Assembly (NCBI GenBank): GCA_947259165.1
Contig: CAMYKY010000035.1
Span: 1-49,632 of the forward strand
Length of the DNA: 49,632 nucleotides
Source of the DNA: an uncultured Acidobacteriota bacterium
Lineage (GTDB): Bacteria; Acidobacteriota; Vicinamibacteria; Marinacidobacterales; SMYC01
Reading direction: 5' to 3'
The number at the start of each line of letters is the position of its first letter. Position 1 is the stretch's first letter. Of the stretch, positions 8,434 through 17,970 are shown piece after piece. Under the pieces are notes generated by a model, which saw only the letters and a list, made by a program, of their open reading frames with translations, did not search any database and was not told the origin of the DNA. A program made the position numbers and the translations under genes.

Positions 8434-9204
8434 TCGCTTCGGCGCCGACTCGTCCACGGACGCGATCTCATTTGGGAGCTCGTTGTGCGCGATTTGAAGC
8501 TGCGCTACAAGCGCTCGTATTTGGGTGTGGCCTGGACGCTCGTCAACCCGCTCCTGCAGCTCCTCGTCTTCTCCTTCGTCTTCACCGTCATATTTCGCGT
8601 GGAGACTCCGAACTTCATGCCGTACCTCTTTATCGGGATCACCTCTTGGAATTGGTTCAGCGGTGCGCTGCTCGAGTCGTCGAACTCGATCCTTCAGAAC
8701 CGGGACCTGATCCGCCAGCCGGGCTTCCCGTCGGCCATGCTGCCGAACGTGACCGTGGCCTCGCACCTGATCCACTTCCTTCTCACGCTGCCGATCCTCG
8801 CGCTGCTGCTCCTGGTGAGCGAAATCCCGGCCACAGTCGCCATCCTGTGGCTTCCACTCGTGATTTTGGTGCAGTACACGCTGACGCTCTCGCTCGCCAT
8901 GTTCGCCGCGTCCCTGAACGTCACATTTCGCGACACTCAGTACCTGCTCGGTGTCTTCTTGATGCTGGGCTTTTTCCTGACGCCGATCCTCTACGAATTG
9001 AGCTTCGTTCCTGAGCGCTACCTGCCATTCTACCGGGCCAACCCGATGAACCACGTGATCGAAGCCTATCGCGCCTTGGCGCTACGCGGCGACATGCCCG
9101 ATCTGTGGTCGCTCGCGCTAGTGACGGGGGGCAGTATCGTGCAGCTCGGCGTCTCTTACCTGTTCTTCCGACAGACCAGTATCCGCTTCGCCGAGGAGAT
9201 TTGA
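8377..9204 (+). CDS. ABC-2 polysaccharide export permease (Wzm-like)
   Basis: The membrane half of an ABC exporter for lipid-linked polysaccharide (O-antigen, capsule or teichoic-acid type). The conserved start of the family, RDLIWELVVRDLKLRYKRSYLGV, is followed by six predicted membrane helices and the typical late segment near YLPFYRANPMNHVIEAYR. The C-terminus (FRQTSIRFAEEI) abuts the ATPase gene with no gap. The start is uncertain because a 33-bp duplication gives equivalent ATGs at 8377 and 8410, and an ATG at 8311 is also in frame. Conserved sequence begins only after the repeat, so 8410 would suffice. Confidence 0.92.
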   Translation: MTFSNEGSRTRMTFSNEGSSLRRRLVHGRDLIWELVVRDLKLRYKRSYLGVAWTLVNPLLQLLVFSFVFTVIFRVETPNFMPYLFIGITSWNWFSGALLESSNSILQNRDLIRQPGFPSAMLPNVTVASHLIHFLLTLPILALLLLVSEIPATVAILWLPLVILVQYTLTLSLAMFAASLNVTFRDTQYLLGVFLMLGFFLTPILYELSFVPERYLPFYRANPMNHVIEAYRALALRGDMPDLWSLALVTGGSIVQLGVSYLFFRQTSIRFAEEI

Positions 9205-10038
9205 GTGAGTGGCAAGATCGTCGTGGAGGGACTCTCCAAGCGCTTCCGGCACCTGCGCCCGGATCGCGCGATGACCCTGCAGGAGGTCTTCCAGCGCGGG
9301 GTGAGCGGCTTGCTGGGCGCAGACACCTTCTGGGCCCTCGAAGACGTCTCCTTCGATGTGAAACCCGGTCGCATCGTCGGCGTGCTGGGGTTCAACGGAG
9401 CCGGAAAGTCGACCCTGTTGCGAATGGTGGCCGGCGTCGGCCGCCCGACCAAGGGGCGGATCGAACTGCGCGGTCGCGTCGGCGCTATCCTCGAGCTCGG
9501 TGTCGGCTTCCACCCGGAACTCACCGGACGCGAGAACATCTTCGTCTCCGGTGTGAGCAGCGGCCTCACGCGCCGGGAGGTCGCGGAGCGCTTCGACTCG
9601 ATCGTCGCGTTCTCAGAGCTCGAGGAATTCCTCAACAACCCGCTCAGAACCTACAGCAGCGGGATGCATATGCGGCTCGCCTTCGCGGTCGCCTCTCACA
9701 TCGAGCCCGAGGTGTTGCTGATCGACGAGGTGCTGGCGGTCGGCGATCTGCGGTTCCAGAAAAAGTGCTTCAATCGCCTCAACCGTTTCAAGGAGAGCGG
9801 TTGCACAGGCCTGATCGTCACCCACGCGCCGGAGCTGGTGGTGAGCATGTGCGACGAGGCGATCTGGCTCGATAAAGGGCGATTGGTTGCCCGCGGGCCG
9901 GCCCAGGAGGTCGCGGAGCAGTACGTAGAAGCCACGGGCGTTCCGGCCCACCAACCCGCTTTCAGTGAGAACATGACCGGAAGGAGCGCTCCGCGATCTC
10001 CGCCGTCGGGAGCGCCCGGGCAGGATCCGCCCGGATGA
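9205..10038 (+). CDS. ABC polysaccharide export ATPase (Wzt-like)
   Basis: The 277-residue nucleotide-binding subunit partnering the permease just upstream. Walker A is GFNGAGKST. The signature region reads TYSSGMHMRLAFA, as in Wzt/TagH proteins where the usual SGG is SSG, and Walker B is VLLIDEVLAVGD followed by a switch His in IVTHAPE. The ELGVGFHPELTGRENI stretch is characteristic of the polysaccharide-export subfamily. It uses a GTG start immediately after the permease stop, so the two are translationally coupled. It lacks a long C-terminal carbohydrate-binding domain, which suggests export without recognition of a chain-terminating modification. Confidence 0.93.
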   Translation: MSGKIVVEGLSKRFRHLRPDRAMTLQEVFQRGVSGLLGADTFWALEDVSFDVKPGRIVGVLGFNGAGKSTLLRMVAGVGRPTKGRIELRGRVGAILELGVGFHPELTGRENIFVSGVSSGLTRREVAERFDSIVAFSELEEFLNNPLRTYSSGMHMRLAFAVASHIEPEVLLIDEVLAVGDLRFQKKCFNRLNRFKESGCTGLIVTHAPELVVSMCDEAIWLDKGRLVARGPAQEVAEQYVEATGVPAHQPAFSENMTGRSAPRSPPSGAPGQDPPG

Positions 10039-11198
10039 GCCGGCCGCTCCGCCTGGTACAGGTCGCCCCGTTCCCGGTGCTACCCCTCTCTGCAGGCGGG
10101 AAGATACGGATCGTCCAACTTGCACGAGCTCTCTGCGCCCTCGGCGTCGAGGTCACGATCATCGCGCCCTTCCACGTAACACAGCGGCGTTTTCTCGCAG
10201 AGCGCGAGCCCTTCACCCTGTGCGAGGTCCCCTATCCGTTTCTGGTGCCGTTCCTGCTGACCAACCGCCCGTTTCCGTATGGGGCGCTCGTCTCGTTCCA
10301 CCCCGGCTACCGCGCGCTGCTACCGCTCTCGCTGGCGGGGTTCGACGTGTGCCAGTTTGATCACCCGGCGTTTGTAGATCTCGTGCGGGGTGTTCCCGCG
10401 TCGATGCCAGTGGTCTACAGCTCGCAGAACGTCGAGTTCGACTACGTGCGCGCCGAGAGCCCAGCTGGACTCGTGCGACGCCTTTCCGGCGCCCGCGTGC
10501 GTACGCTCGAGGCGCGAGTCGCGGAGCGCTCGGCGCACGTTTTCGCCTGCTCCGAGGGCGACCAGCGTCGCTTCGTCGAGCTCTACGGCGTGCCCAACGA
10601 TCGCATCTCCGTGATCCCAAACGGTATCGATCTCAAGGCTGCCGACGCCCAGGGGGCGCGCCAGGCGGATGCGCCGCCGCTCACGCGGGCAGGCTACTGC
10701 TTCTCGCGCCGCGCTCTTTTCACCGGCGGCGCCGTGGCCCACAACCACGAAGCTGTGCGAGTGCTGCTCACCCGCGTTGCCCCGGCGCTCGAACACGAGG
10801 TCGAGTTCGTGATCGTGGGCGCCTGCGCCCGGCGCTTCCGCCGCCATCGCCGGCCGAACGTCTTGCTCGACCCCGACGGTGACATTTCGCAATACATCAG
10901 ACCTGGGACGATCGGACTCAACCCCGTCGAGAAAGGTTCGGGTACCAGCATGAAGCTCCTGCACTACCTTGCGCACGGCCTCCCGGTGCTCTCTACCCCG
11001 TTCGGGCTGCGCGGCTTTCAGGAATTCTCGCCGTGGGTGACGACCGCCAACATCGACGACTTCCCCGAGGCCCTGCGCCGCGAGCTACCCGCGCCACCAG
11101 GCGTCCGCAAGAAGCTCGCGCGCTACGAGTGGCACCGCATCGCCGCCGAGGCACTGCAGATCTACGAGGCGCTAGCGGCTGGGCGGCACAACCGATAG
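10035..11198 (+). CDS. GT4-family glycosyltransferase
   Basis: A 387-residue cytoplasmic GT-B enzyme that would add a sugar from a nucleotide-sugar donor to the growing glycan. The N-terminal Rossmann half begins LRLVQVAPFPVLPLSAGGKIR. The C-terminal half has RISVIPNGID and a donor-site stretch with KGSGTSMKLLHYLAHGLPVLSTPFG, in which the usual acidic Glu region is replaced by a KGSGT type seen in GT4 relatives. It overlaps the ATPase gene by an ATGA, indicating one operon with the exporter. Confidence 0.88.
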   Translation: MSRPLRLVQVAPFPVLPLSAGGKIRIVQLARALCALGVEVTIIAPFHVTQRRFLAEREPFTLCEVPYPFLVPFLLTNRPFPYGALVSFHPGYRALLPLSLAGFDVCQFDHPAFVDLVRGVPASMPVVYSSQNVEFDYVRAESPAGLVRRLSGARVRTLEARVAERSAHVFACSEGDQRRFVELYGVPNDRISVIPNGIDLKAADAQGARQADAPPLTRAGYCFSRRALFTGGAVAHNHEAVRVLLTRVAPALEHEVEFVIVGACARRFRRHRRPNVLLDPDGDISQYIRPGTIGLNPVEKGSGTSMKLLHYLAHGLPVLSTPFGLRGFQEFSPWVTTANIDDFPEALRRELPAPPGVRKKLARYEWHRIAAEALQIYEALAAGRHNR

Positions 11199-11258
11199 AC
11201 TACCGCCGCCCAATGCACGACGTGCGTCGGTACGCCGCGATACAGCGAGGTACATTCA

Positions 11259-13604
11259 ATGGTTGACGGGAAACGGCCCGACGACGGAGAGGAGGAGGTG
11301 ACCGCGCTTCGGGCAGCACTAGAGGACACGCGGGCAAGACTCGCCGAGGAACGGGCGGCGATCGTATCCCTCCGCGCCGCCCACGAGGCCTCGAAAGTTG
11401 AGCTACGGACGGTCTACGGAAGCCTCTCTTGGCGTTTGACGAGACTGCCCCGGTTCGCCTGGGACTTCGCTGCCGGTCTACGTCCTTTCCTGCGCGAGAT
11501 GCGCGGCTTCCCACGCCGTGCACGCTTCACGTTGATGACGCGCGGGGCCGGGGAGCTGTTCGCCGACATCAACAACGAGCTCGCGACCCGGCTGCGGCGC
11601 GGGACACTGGCCGCGGCGGCGCCGCTACCGCCCGCGCATGGAGCGGCCGCCCTGCCCCTCGCCGCACGCGGCCTCCTCCACCTGCCCTTCTCATCCGAGC
11701 CACGCGCGTCGATCGTGATCCCTGTCTTCAACGAGTTCGACCGCACGTACCTATGCTTGGCCTCGATCCTTGAGCGCAGCGGCGACGTCCCGTACGAGGT
11801 CGTCGTTGTCGATGACGCTTCGAGCGACGAGACCCGCGAGCTCCAACGCGTGATATCGGGCGCACGCATCCTGCGCAACGAAACGAACGCCGGCTTCATC
11901 GAGGCCTGTAACCGGGGGGCGGAGACTGCGCGCGGCGAGTTCGTCGTCTTCCTCAACAACGACACGCTCGTCTCACGAGACTGGCTCGCGAGGCTCCTCG
12001 AGCCCTTCGACGAGCCTGACGTCGGTATCGTCGGAGCGAAGCTCGTCTTTCCCGACGGTCGCTTGCAGGAGTCCGGGGGCATCATCTTCGCAGATGGTTC
12101 CGGATGGAACTTCGGCCGCGGGGACGACCCAGCGAAGCCCAAATACGAGTTCCTCTACGACGCGCACTACTGCTCCGGCGCTTGCCTTGCGGTTCGGCGC
12201 GAGCTTTTCCACAAGCTCGGCAGCTTCGACGCACGCTTCGCTCCCATGTACTACGAGGACGTGGATCTCGCCTTCGCCGCGCGCGCCGCCGGCCTGCGCG
12301 TCGTGTATCAGCCAGCGTGCGTGATCGTGCACGCAGAGGGAGGCACCGCCGGCACCGACACCGGTAGGGGCGCCAAGCGCAACCAGATCGTGAACCAGCG
12401 GAAATTCGTCGAGAAATGGAAGGAGACCCTAACCGTGCAGCCGCCGCGCGGCACCAACCCCGATGCGGCGCGTTTCGGAGACAGCGGTCCCCACGTGCTG
12501 GTCATCGATTCTTACACGCCGCGGCCTGACCACGATGCCGGATCAGTGCGCATGCTAAACATCTTCAAAATCCTGCGCGGGCTCGGCTGTCACACGAGCT
12601 TCGTCCCCGAGAACCGAGCGCACGACGGCGAATACACACGCGCGGTGCAGGCCGCGGGCGTGGAGGCGCTCTACCATCCGTACCTGTTGTCGCTCGAGCA
12701 GCACCTGAAAGCGGCCGGTTCGCGCTACGACGCCGTGATCATGAGCCGCGTCGACGTGGCCCGACAGGCGGTCCAGGCCGTGCGGCGTTACTGTCCACGT
12801 GCGCGACGGGTGTTCGACACCGTCGACCTGCACTTCCTGCGAGAGGCGCGGCGCGCGGAGCTGCTCGGCCACCGTCCGGACGAGCGCCTTAAGGCGCGGG
12901 AACTCGCGGTGGCGCGCGCCTGCGACGTGACGCTCGTCGTTAGCCAAGCAGAGAAAGACTTGCTCGCGCGTGAGGCGCCTGATGTACTGGTCGAGGTGCT
13001 CTCCCTTATCCAGACACCCCAACCGACGCAGACACTCTTCGCGGAGCGAAGCGGCATCCTCTTCATCGGCAATTTCCAGCACCCGCCGAACTGCGACGCC
13101 GTTGAGCACTACTTGCGGGATGTCCACCCCGCCGTGCGGGACCGGCTGCCCGGCGTGGAGTTCACCGTGATCGGTTCGCACACCCCCGAGAGACTCGAGC
13201 GACTCGCCGGCGATGGCGTCCACTTCGTTGGGCACGTCGCGGACATCCGGCCGAACTTCGCCGCGGCCCGGCTCTCGGTAGCGCCGCTTCGCTATGGTGC
13301 CGGCGTCAAGGGCAAGATCAACACCAGCCTGGCCTTCGGGGTGCCGGTGGTAACGACGACGATTGGCGCTGAAGGGATGAACCTCGAGCAGGGCGAGCAC
13401 GTCCTCATCGCCGACAAGCCCGAGGCCTTCACCGACGCGGTGGTTGCCCTGCACTCGGACGCCGCGCTGTGGGCGCGTCTCGCCGAGAACGGTTTGCGCA
13501 GCATGACGTCGCAATTCTCCTTCGAAAACGCCGAGCGTGCCCTCGCCCGAGCTCTGGATATGCCGGTGAATTCGAGCGGCGCAGACCGCGCGTCGCGGGC
13601 GTAA
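11259..13604 (+). CDS. Bifunctional glycosyltransferase, GT2-GT4 fusion
   Basis: A 781-residue protein with two catalytic modules. A coiled-coil segment (about 10-45, rich in Glu, Arg and Ala) precedes a GT2 (GT-A) domain at about 145-370, with ASIVIPVFNE, the VVVDDASSDET acidic motif, FLNNDT (DxD-type) and YYEDVDLAFAARAAG. A GT-B domain of GT4 type fills about 410-770, with FIGNFQHPPNCDAV and KGKINTSLAFGVPVVTT. Such fusions make a repeating disaccharide or extend rhamnan-like chains. The linkage here cannot be predicted. It lies 60 bases after the GT4 gene in the same direction, with a ribosome site near 11245. Confidence 0.88.
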   Translation: MVDGKRPDDGEEEVTALRAALEDTRARLAEERAAIVSLRAAHEASKVELRTVYGSLSWRLTRLPRFAWDFAAGLRPFLREMRGFPRRARFTLMTRGAGELFADINNELATRLRRGTLAAAAPLPPAHGAAALPLAARGLLHLPFSSEPRASIVIPVFNEFDRTYLCLASILERSGDVPYEVVVVDDASSDETRELQRVISGARILRNETNAGFIEACNRGAETARGEFVVFLNNDTLVSRDWLARLLEPFDEPDVGIVGAKLVFPDGRLQESGGIIFADGSGWNFGRGDDPAKPKYEFLYDAHYCSGACLAVRRELFHKLGSFDARFAPMYYEDVDLAFAARAAGLRVVYQPACVIVHAEGGTAGTDTGRGAKRNQIVNQRKFVEKWKETLTVQPPRGTNPDAARFGDSGPHVLVIDSYTPRPDHDAGSVRMLNIFKILRGLGCHTSFVPENRAHDGEYTRAVQAAGVEALYHPYLLSLEQHLKAAGSRYDAVIMSRVDVARQAVQAVRRYCPRARRVFDTVDLHFLREARRAELLGHRPDERLKARELAVARACDVTLVVSQAEKDLLAREAPDVLVEVLSLIQTPQPTQTLFAERSGILFIGNFQHPPNCDAVEHYLRDVHPAVRDRLPGVEFTVIGSHTPERLERLAGDGVHFVGHVADIRPNFAAARLSVAPLRYGAGVKGKINTSLAFGVPVVTTTIGAEGMNLEQGEHVLIADKPEAFTDAVVALHSDAALWARLAENGLRSMTSQFSFENAERALARALDMPVNSSGADRASRA

Positions 13605-13686
13605 CCGCACGGTGGAGCAGGTGGTCTATCCGCTCCTCCTGACGACATATTGTTTATACTTCTTGCCGAAAGCGACGTGATGGGCC

Positions 13687-13764
13687 ATGTCGTCCATGAA
13701 GACTGGCGAGTTGGTCCAAATTCACGATCTGGACGACGACATCGTCCTCCGCCTGGAGAGTTGA
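13687..13764 (+). pseudogene. FitA/RHH-type antitoxin remnant
   Basis: A 25-codon frame (MSSMKTGELVQIHDLDDDIV, then LRLES and a stop) matches the beta-strand and first helix of FitA-like ribbon-helix-helix antitoxins, which usually read xVQIRDLDDDVxxRLxxRA over about 80 residues. The rest of the antitoxin and any PIN-domain toxin are missing. It is most likely a truncated leftover of a VapBC/FitAB module between the glycosyltransferase and the SGNH gene. Confidence 0.5.
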
Positions 13765-13777
13765 GTCCAGTTAGACC

Positions 13778-15238
13778 ATGAGCCGGCGAATCAAGTTGGT
13801 GCTGCTCTGTGCATCGATGTTGGTCGGTGCAGCGTTGTTCGAAGTTGCATTCAGGGCAGCGAATCTCGACTTCAACCTCAGCCCCAACTGGAAATACCAT
13901 CCCGTCCTGGGCTGGAGCCAGGTTCCCAGCGCGACCTATGACATCGTCTTGGAGGACAGACGCGTTCAGGTCAGCTTCAACTCCGCTGGCTTCCGGGACA
14001 TCGAGCACGAGGAGGCGAAGCCACCGGGCGTGAAGCGCATCGTCGTTATCGGGGATTCGTTTTCCGAGGCGGTTCAGGTGAACCTCGACGAGACCTTCCA
14101 CCGAAGGCTCGAGGGGCTGCTCAATCAAGAGGAGCCAGGAAGATGGGAGGTCATCAATCTTGGGGTGGGAGATTTTGGCACGGCTCAGGCCGTCATCGCT
14201 CTAAATGAGTACGGCCTGGCCTTCGATCCCGACGTCGTGATTCACCAGATTTTCCCGCTAAACGACATTTGCAACAACAGTCTCTCGCTTTTCGCTCTCT
14301 GCCGGAGTGACAACGACCGCTATCGCCCCTACTTCGTCGAAGCCGATGGCGAGCTGCGACAGACCTACCAGCAGCCGATCCGCACGGTTCTTCGCCGCCA
14401 CGTCGTGAGCTATGGCGTGGTCGAGCGCCGGTTTCTGACGCTCACCGGCCACGATGCGTTAGATCGGGATGATCCGGCCCGCGGGATTCGACTGCTTCGG
14501 AGCGGGTTCCGCGGCCTGGATCCACTGCTGCTCACCTACGTCCCCGCGGAACGACAACCGGAGGCGGTGGCACAGGGCTGGCGGATTACGGAGACGCTGA
14601 TCGAAAGACTCGTTCGGGTAACACGCGAAAGGGGTATCGCCTACCTGGGGATGGTCGTCCCCTTCGAGATGCGCTTGCATCCGGACTGGGAAAGCTTCGC
14701 GCAACGACAACCTCCGCCCGGAATGGATCGGAAATATCCCGAACGGCGTCTTTCCGCCCACTTTGATCGGCTCGGTGTTGGTTCAGTCATGCTGATGGAC
14801 GACTTTCAGCCCTACATCGAAGAGGTGCTGCCCTACCTGAGCGGCCACCTGTCGGTCGCCGGGCATCGGCGCGCAGCTGAGGCGTTACACCGCGAGCTCG
14901 TCGAATCGGGCATCGCCGCGCCGAAGACGGAGCTCCGAGACGCTTCGACCTCTCATCCCCCACAAGCGAAGTCCTCGAAAGACGAGGCAGCGACGACGAG
15001 CACGGCTTCCGCACGTGCTCACCCGCATCGCCGTCCTCGTTCCACGGGATTAATCAGCTTCTATTTGCTGACCGCCCTGGTCAGCATAGCTGCCATGGTT
15101 GCAGGTGAGCCCTTGGTACGATCGCTCGTCCCAGAAGTGACGTTCTGGCGCGTGAGCAACATAGACCGGCTCGTGGACGATCCGGAATGCGTTGGGATAG
15201 CGGGGGTGGGACTGGGCGCGCGCCTAGACGAACTTTGA
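13778..15238 (+). CDS. Membrane-anchored SGNH/GDSL hydrolase with a second C-terminal membrane segment
   Basis: A 486-residue envelope protein. An N-terminal signal anchor (about 5-24) precedes an SGNH domain (about 85-380). Block I is VVIGDSFSEAVQ with the catalytic Ser, the Gly block is INLGVGDFGTAQ, and the late block is HLSVAGHRRAAEAL with the catalytic His. This layout is typical of periplasmic acyl-transfer or deacetylation enzymes such as AlgJ/AlgX, so it may modify the glycan made by the neighbouring genes (inference). After a basic, low-complexity linker (about 385-425) comes a second hydrophobic segment (LISFYLLTALVSIAAMVAG) and a short tail. That part looks like the beginning of another anchored protein, so it may be a fusion or truncation product. 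Confidence 0.8.
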   Translation: MSRRIKLVLLCASMLVGAALFEVAFRAANLDFNLSPNWKYHPVLGWSQVPSATYDIVLEDRRVQVSFNSAGFRDIEHEEAKPPGVKRIVVIGDSFSEAVQVNLDETFHRRLEGLLNQEEPGRWEVINLGVGDFGTAQAVIALNEYGLAFDPDVVIHQIFPLNDICNNSLSLFALCRSDNDRYRPYFVEADGELRQTYQQPIRTVLRRHVVSYGVVERRFLTLTGHDALDRDDPARGIRLLRSGFRGLDPLLLTYVPAERQPEAVAQGWRITETLIERLVRVTRERGIAYLGMVVPFEMRLHPDWESFAQRQPPPGMDRKYPERRLSAHFDRLGVGSVMLMDDFQPYIEEVLPYLSGHLSVAGHRRAAEALHRELVESGIAAPKTELRDASTSHPPQAKSSKDEAATTSTASARAHPHRRPRSTGLISFYLLTALVSIAAMVAGEPLVRSLVPEVTFWRVSNIDRLVDDPECVGIAGVGLGARLDEL

Positions 15239-15249
15239 AGAAGCGGGCA

Positions 15250-15265
15250 CCAGCGAGGACGCTGG
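15250..15265. terminator. Weak hairpin between convergent genes
   Basis: A perfect 6-bp stem, CCAGCG and CGCTGG, with a 4-base AGGA loop lies just past the SGNH gene, between it and the convergent ABC permease. There is no T-tract, so a role in termination is only possible. Confidence 0.25.
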
Positions 15266-15371
15266 GGCAGTGAGCGCGTCAATCTGACGGGCAGCCGGCA
15301 GATGAAACGCGCAAGGGCCCGCGGTTGACTCGAAGCTGGTCAAGACTTCTGAGCCCACAAATGATGGTTTT

Positions 15372-17825
15372 CTATTCCTCCCGCAGCACGGCCACCGGGT
15401 CGACGCGTGTTGCTCGCCGCGCCGGGATGATGCATGCGGCGGTACCGGCAAGGAATAGTACAAGAACGATGGTGGCAAAAACGAGTGGATCCCAAGGGTC
15501 CACTTCGAACAACGTAACTTCCAGCATCCCGGCGAAGGCAACCGCCAGGGTCAATCCCAGCATGATGCCAAGGCCCAACTGGAATAACCCCTGCTTCATA
15601 ATCATACCGAGAACGTTCTTCGGCTGCGCCCCCATCGCCACACGAACTCCGATCTCTCGCCTCCGCCGATTCACCGAGGATGCCATGATTCCGTACAGGC
15701 CGATAGAGGCAAGGAAGAGAGCCGAGAGTCCGAGAATCGAAAACCCTTCACGAATCAACCCATAGTAGACGTTCTGATCTTCGATGGCTCGATCGAGCCT
15801 GTTGATGTCGTACACGGCCAGGCCTGGCGCGAGAGCCTCTACCTCGGCCCGGACCATCTGAGGTAGGGACATTGGAGGCCGTTGTGTGCGCACGACTATT
15901 CCCATGGAGGGACTCGGACTCTGAGCCAGTGGCACGTAGACGCCCGCCGGATCTTCGTCCACGAATCCCGTTCCGGGGCGGCGACGGTTCATGGCGAGGT
16001 CCGGAGCCAAGCCGACGATCATCCAACGCTCGGCCGACGGTAAACCGAACCGATACAGCCAGAGCCATTGGCCCAGTGGGTCCTGACCAGGCATGTAGCG
16101 CTCCACAAAGCTCCGATTCACGATCGCGACGCGCGGCGCGTTCTGATCGTCGTTCTTGCGAAACGGTCGACCGTCCAACAAGCGAACCCCAAACGTATCG
16201 AAAAATTCCGGTGACACGGCGGAGAAACGAATATCCGTGGCCTGGGCTTTTTGAATCTCGGTCGTTCCCTCGAGGACAAAGGACGCTTCGCCGGAGCCCA
16301 TCCCGGGGAGGTAGACCGCCAACGCAGCCGCCTCCACACCGGGCTTCGCTTCCAGCCGTGTGATGATCTCGGAGCAGAAAGCGATCTGGCTATCGAAGTC
16401 GCGAAACTCCGTGAGCTCGAGGGTTAAGCGCATTTTGAGTACGTCTTCGGTAGCGAACGCAAAGTTCATCTTCTCGAGCTCGACGATAGTTCTGATCATC
16501 AAGCCGGCCCCAACCAGCAGCCCGCAGGACAGGGCGAGCTCGACAATCACCAGCCCGCTGCTGAATCTCCGCAGATTCGGTCCGATGGATGCACCTGACT
16601 CTGATTTTAGGACTTCGGCTAGCTCGGTTCGGGATGCCTGAACAGCGGGCAAACTTCCGGACAATAGGCTCGAAAAAATGGTCAAACCAAGGACAACAAC
16701 CAGTGCCGAACCGTCGAGATTGACGTCGATCCAGAACGGAACCAAAGGCGCGGATTGAAGGGCTTCGTTGAAGGCTTTAATACGGAACTGCGCGACAGCA
16801 AGGCCGCAGAGCCCTCCTGCGGTGGACAGCACAAACGCTTCCGCCAGCGCCTGAGTCATCACGCGCGTCCGGCTCGCACCGAGAGCGAGACGTGCTGCGA
16901 CTTCCTTGGTGCGCAGCGTGGCGCGCGTCAGTTGCAAAATGGCCACGTTGGTACTGGCGACCAGGAGCACGCCGAAGACCGCGGCGAGCATCATGTAAAC
17001 TAAATCGACGATTCTCTCGCCGATAACTTGATTTATGTAAGGCCCGATCATTACGTCCAAACCGCGATTGGTCTGGGGGTACTCGAGAGCGAGCCGTCCG
17101 GCGATAGAGGAAAGCTCCGCTTGTGCCTCGGTCTCCGACACCCCTTCGGCGAGTCGGCCGAGGACGTAGTAGCGGTCCCACCGGTCCCGACGCGCGTCAA
17201 GCTGAAGGGTATTCACGGGTATCCAGAGCTGCTCTCGAACCGGAAAGGCGAATCCCTGCGGCATGACACCTACGACGCTTCGGGTGATGCCGTCCAGCGT
17301 CAGCCTGCGACCGATAATCGACGGATCGGCTTCAAAACGGTTCTGCCAGAGTCCATGGGCCAGCACTACGACCGGCTCGGAACCGGGCAGCTCGTCATCC
17401 CTTTCGAAGCTGCGGCCGAGCTGCGACCGCACGCCGAGAAGATCGAACAGGTTGGAGCTCACGAAGCCGGCATCGAAGAGCTCCGCCTTGCCATCGCTGG
17501 CTCTAAGGACAGCGACCCCCTTGGTCCAGAGCGCCAAACCCTCGAACGAGCTCTGCCGATCACGCCAATCGGCGTAATCGTAGACCGTGACCAAGTGGGT
17601 CGCCCCGTCTGCAGGCTTGTAGGACAGAACGTTCAAGAGCTCATGCGATTCATCAAAGGGAAGTCCCCGAAGTATGGTGCCATCAAGGACACTGAACATC
17701 GAAGTGGTTAGCCCAATCCCAATGGCGAGCGCCGTCACCGCAATGGCGCTGACGCCGGGACTCCTGACAAGCAAACGAGCCGCAAAGCGCAGGTCCTTAG
17801 ATGCTAGGGAAAGCCAGTGAACCAC
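15372..17825 (-). CDS. MacB-like ABC permease of the ADOP type
   Basis: An 817-residue inner-membrane protein with the duplicated orphan permease layout common in Acidobacteria. An N-terminal helix follows the conserved DLRFAARLLVRSPG start. A MacB_PCD periplasmic domain (about 50-240) is followed by an FtsX-type three-helix bundle (about 280-400), and a second periplasmic domain (about 450-650) by a second bundle (about 690-810). The last bundle includes GVRVAMGAQPKNVL and ends PARRATRVDPVAVLREE. No ATPase gene lies beside it, so it must use one from elsewhere. Substrates of this class are generally unknown; MacB relatives export peptides, lipoproteins or drugs by mechanotransmission. Confidence 0.93.
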   Translation of the reverse strand: MVHWLSLASKDLRFAARLLVRSPGVSAIAVTALAIGIGLTTSMFSVLDGTILRGLPFDESHELLNVLSYKPADGATHLVTVYDYADWRDRQSSFEGLALWTKGVAVLRASDGKAELFDAGFVSSNLFDLLGVRSQLGRSFERDDELPGSEPVVVLAHGLWQNRFEADPSIIGRRLTLDGITRSVVGVMPQGFAFPVREQLWIPVNTLQLDARRDRWDRYYVLGRLAEGVSETEAQAELSSIAGRLALEYPQTNRGLDVMIGPYINQVIGERIVDLVYMMLAAVFGVLLVASTNVAILQLTRATLRTKEVAARLALGASRTRVMTQALAEAFVLSTAGGLCGLAVAQFRIKAFNEALQSAPLVPFWIDVNLDGSALVVVLGLTIFSSLLSGSLPAVQASRTELAEVLKSESGASIGPNLRRFSSGLVIVELALSCGLLVGAGLMIRTIVELEKMNFAFATEDVLKMRLTLELTEFRDFDSQIAFCSEIITRLEAKPGVEAAALAVYLPGMGSGEASFVLEGTTEIQKAQATDIRFSAVSPEFFDTFGVRLLDGRPFRKNDDQNAPRVAIVNRSFVERYMPGQDPLGQWLWLYRFGLPSAERWMIVGLAPDLAMNRRRPGTGFVDEDPAGVYVPLAQSPSPSMGIVVRTQRPPMSLPQMVRAEVEALAPGLAVYDINRLDRAIEDQNVYYGLIREGFSILGLSALFLASIGLYGIMASSVNRRRREIGVRVAMGAQPKNVLGMIMKQGLFQLGLGIMLGLTLAVAFAGMLEVTLFEVDPWDPLVFATIVLVLFLAGTAACIIPARRATRVDPVAVLREE

Positions 17826-17970
17826 GCTCGTATCCTCTCTCGCACAGCCCCTCTAGAGTGCGGTGAGAAAGCTCGTCTCTTCATCAGCTCTCGTCGAAAT
17901 CAACCCGACTCACGTCGCGGCGTAGCCTGCGATCGGGAGAGGATATCCTGAATCTAGTTGAAATCGGTGA

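Noticed and set aside
8215..9054. 279-codon minus-strand frame over the permease
   Set aside because: Antisense to a recognised ABC permease. Low-complexity Glu/Arg/Gln composition only.
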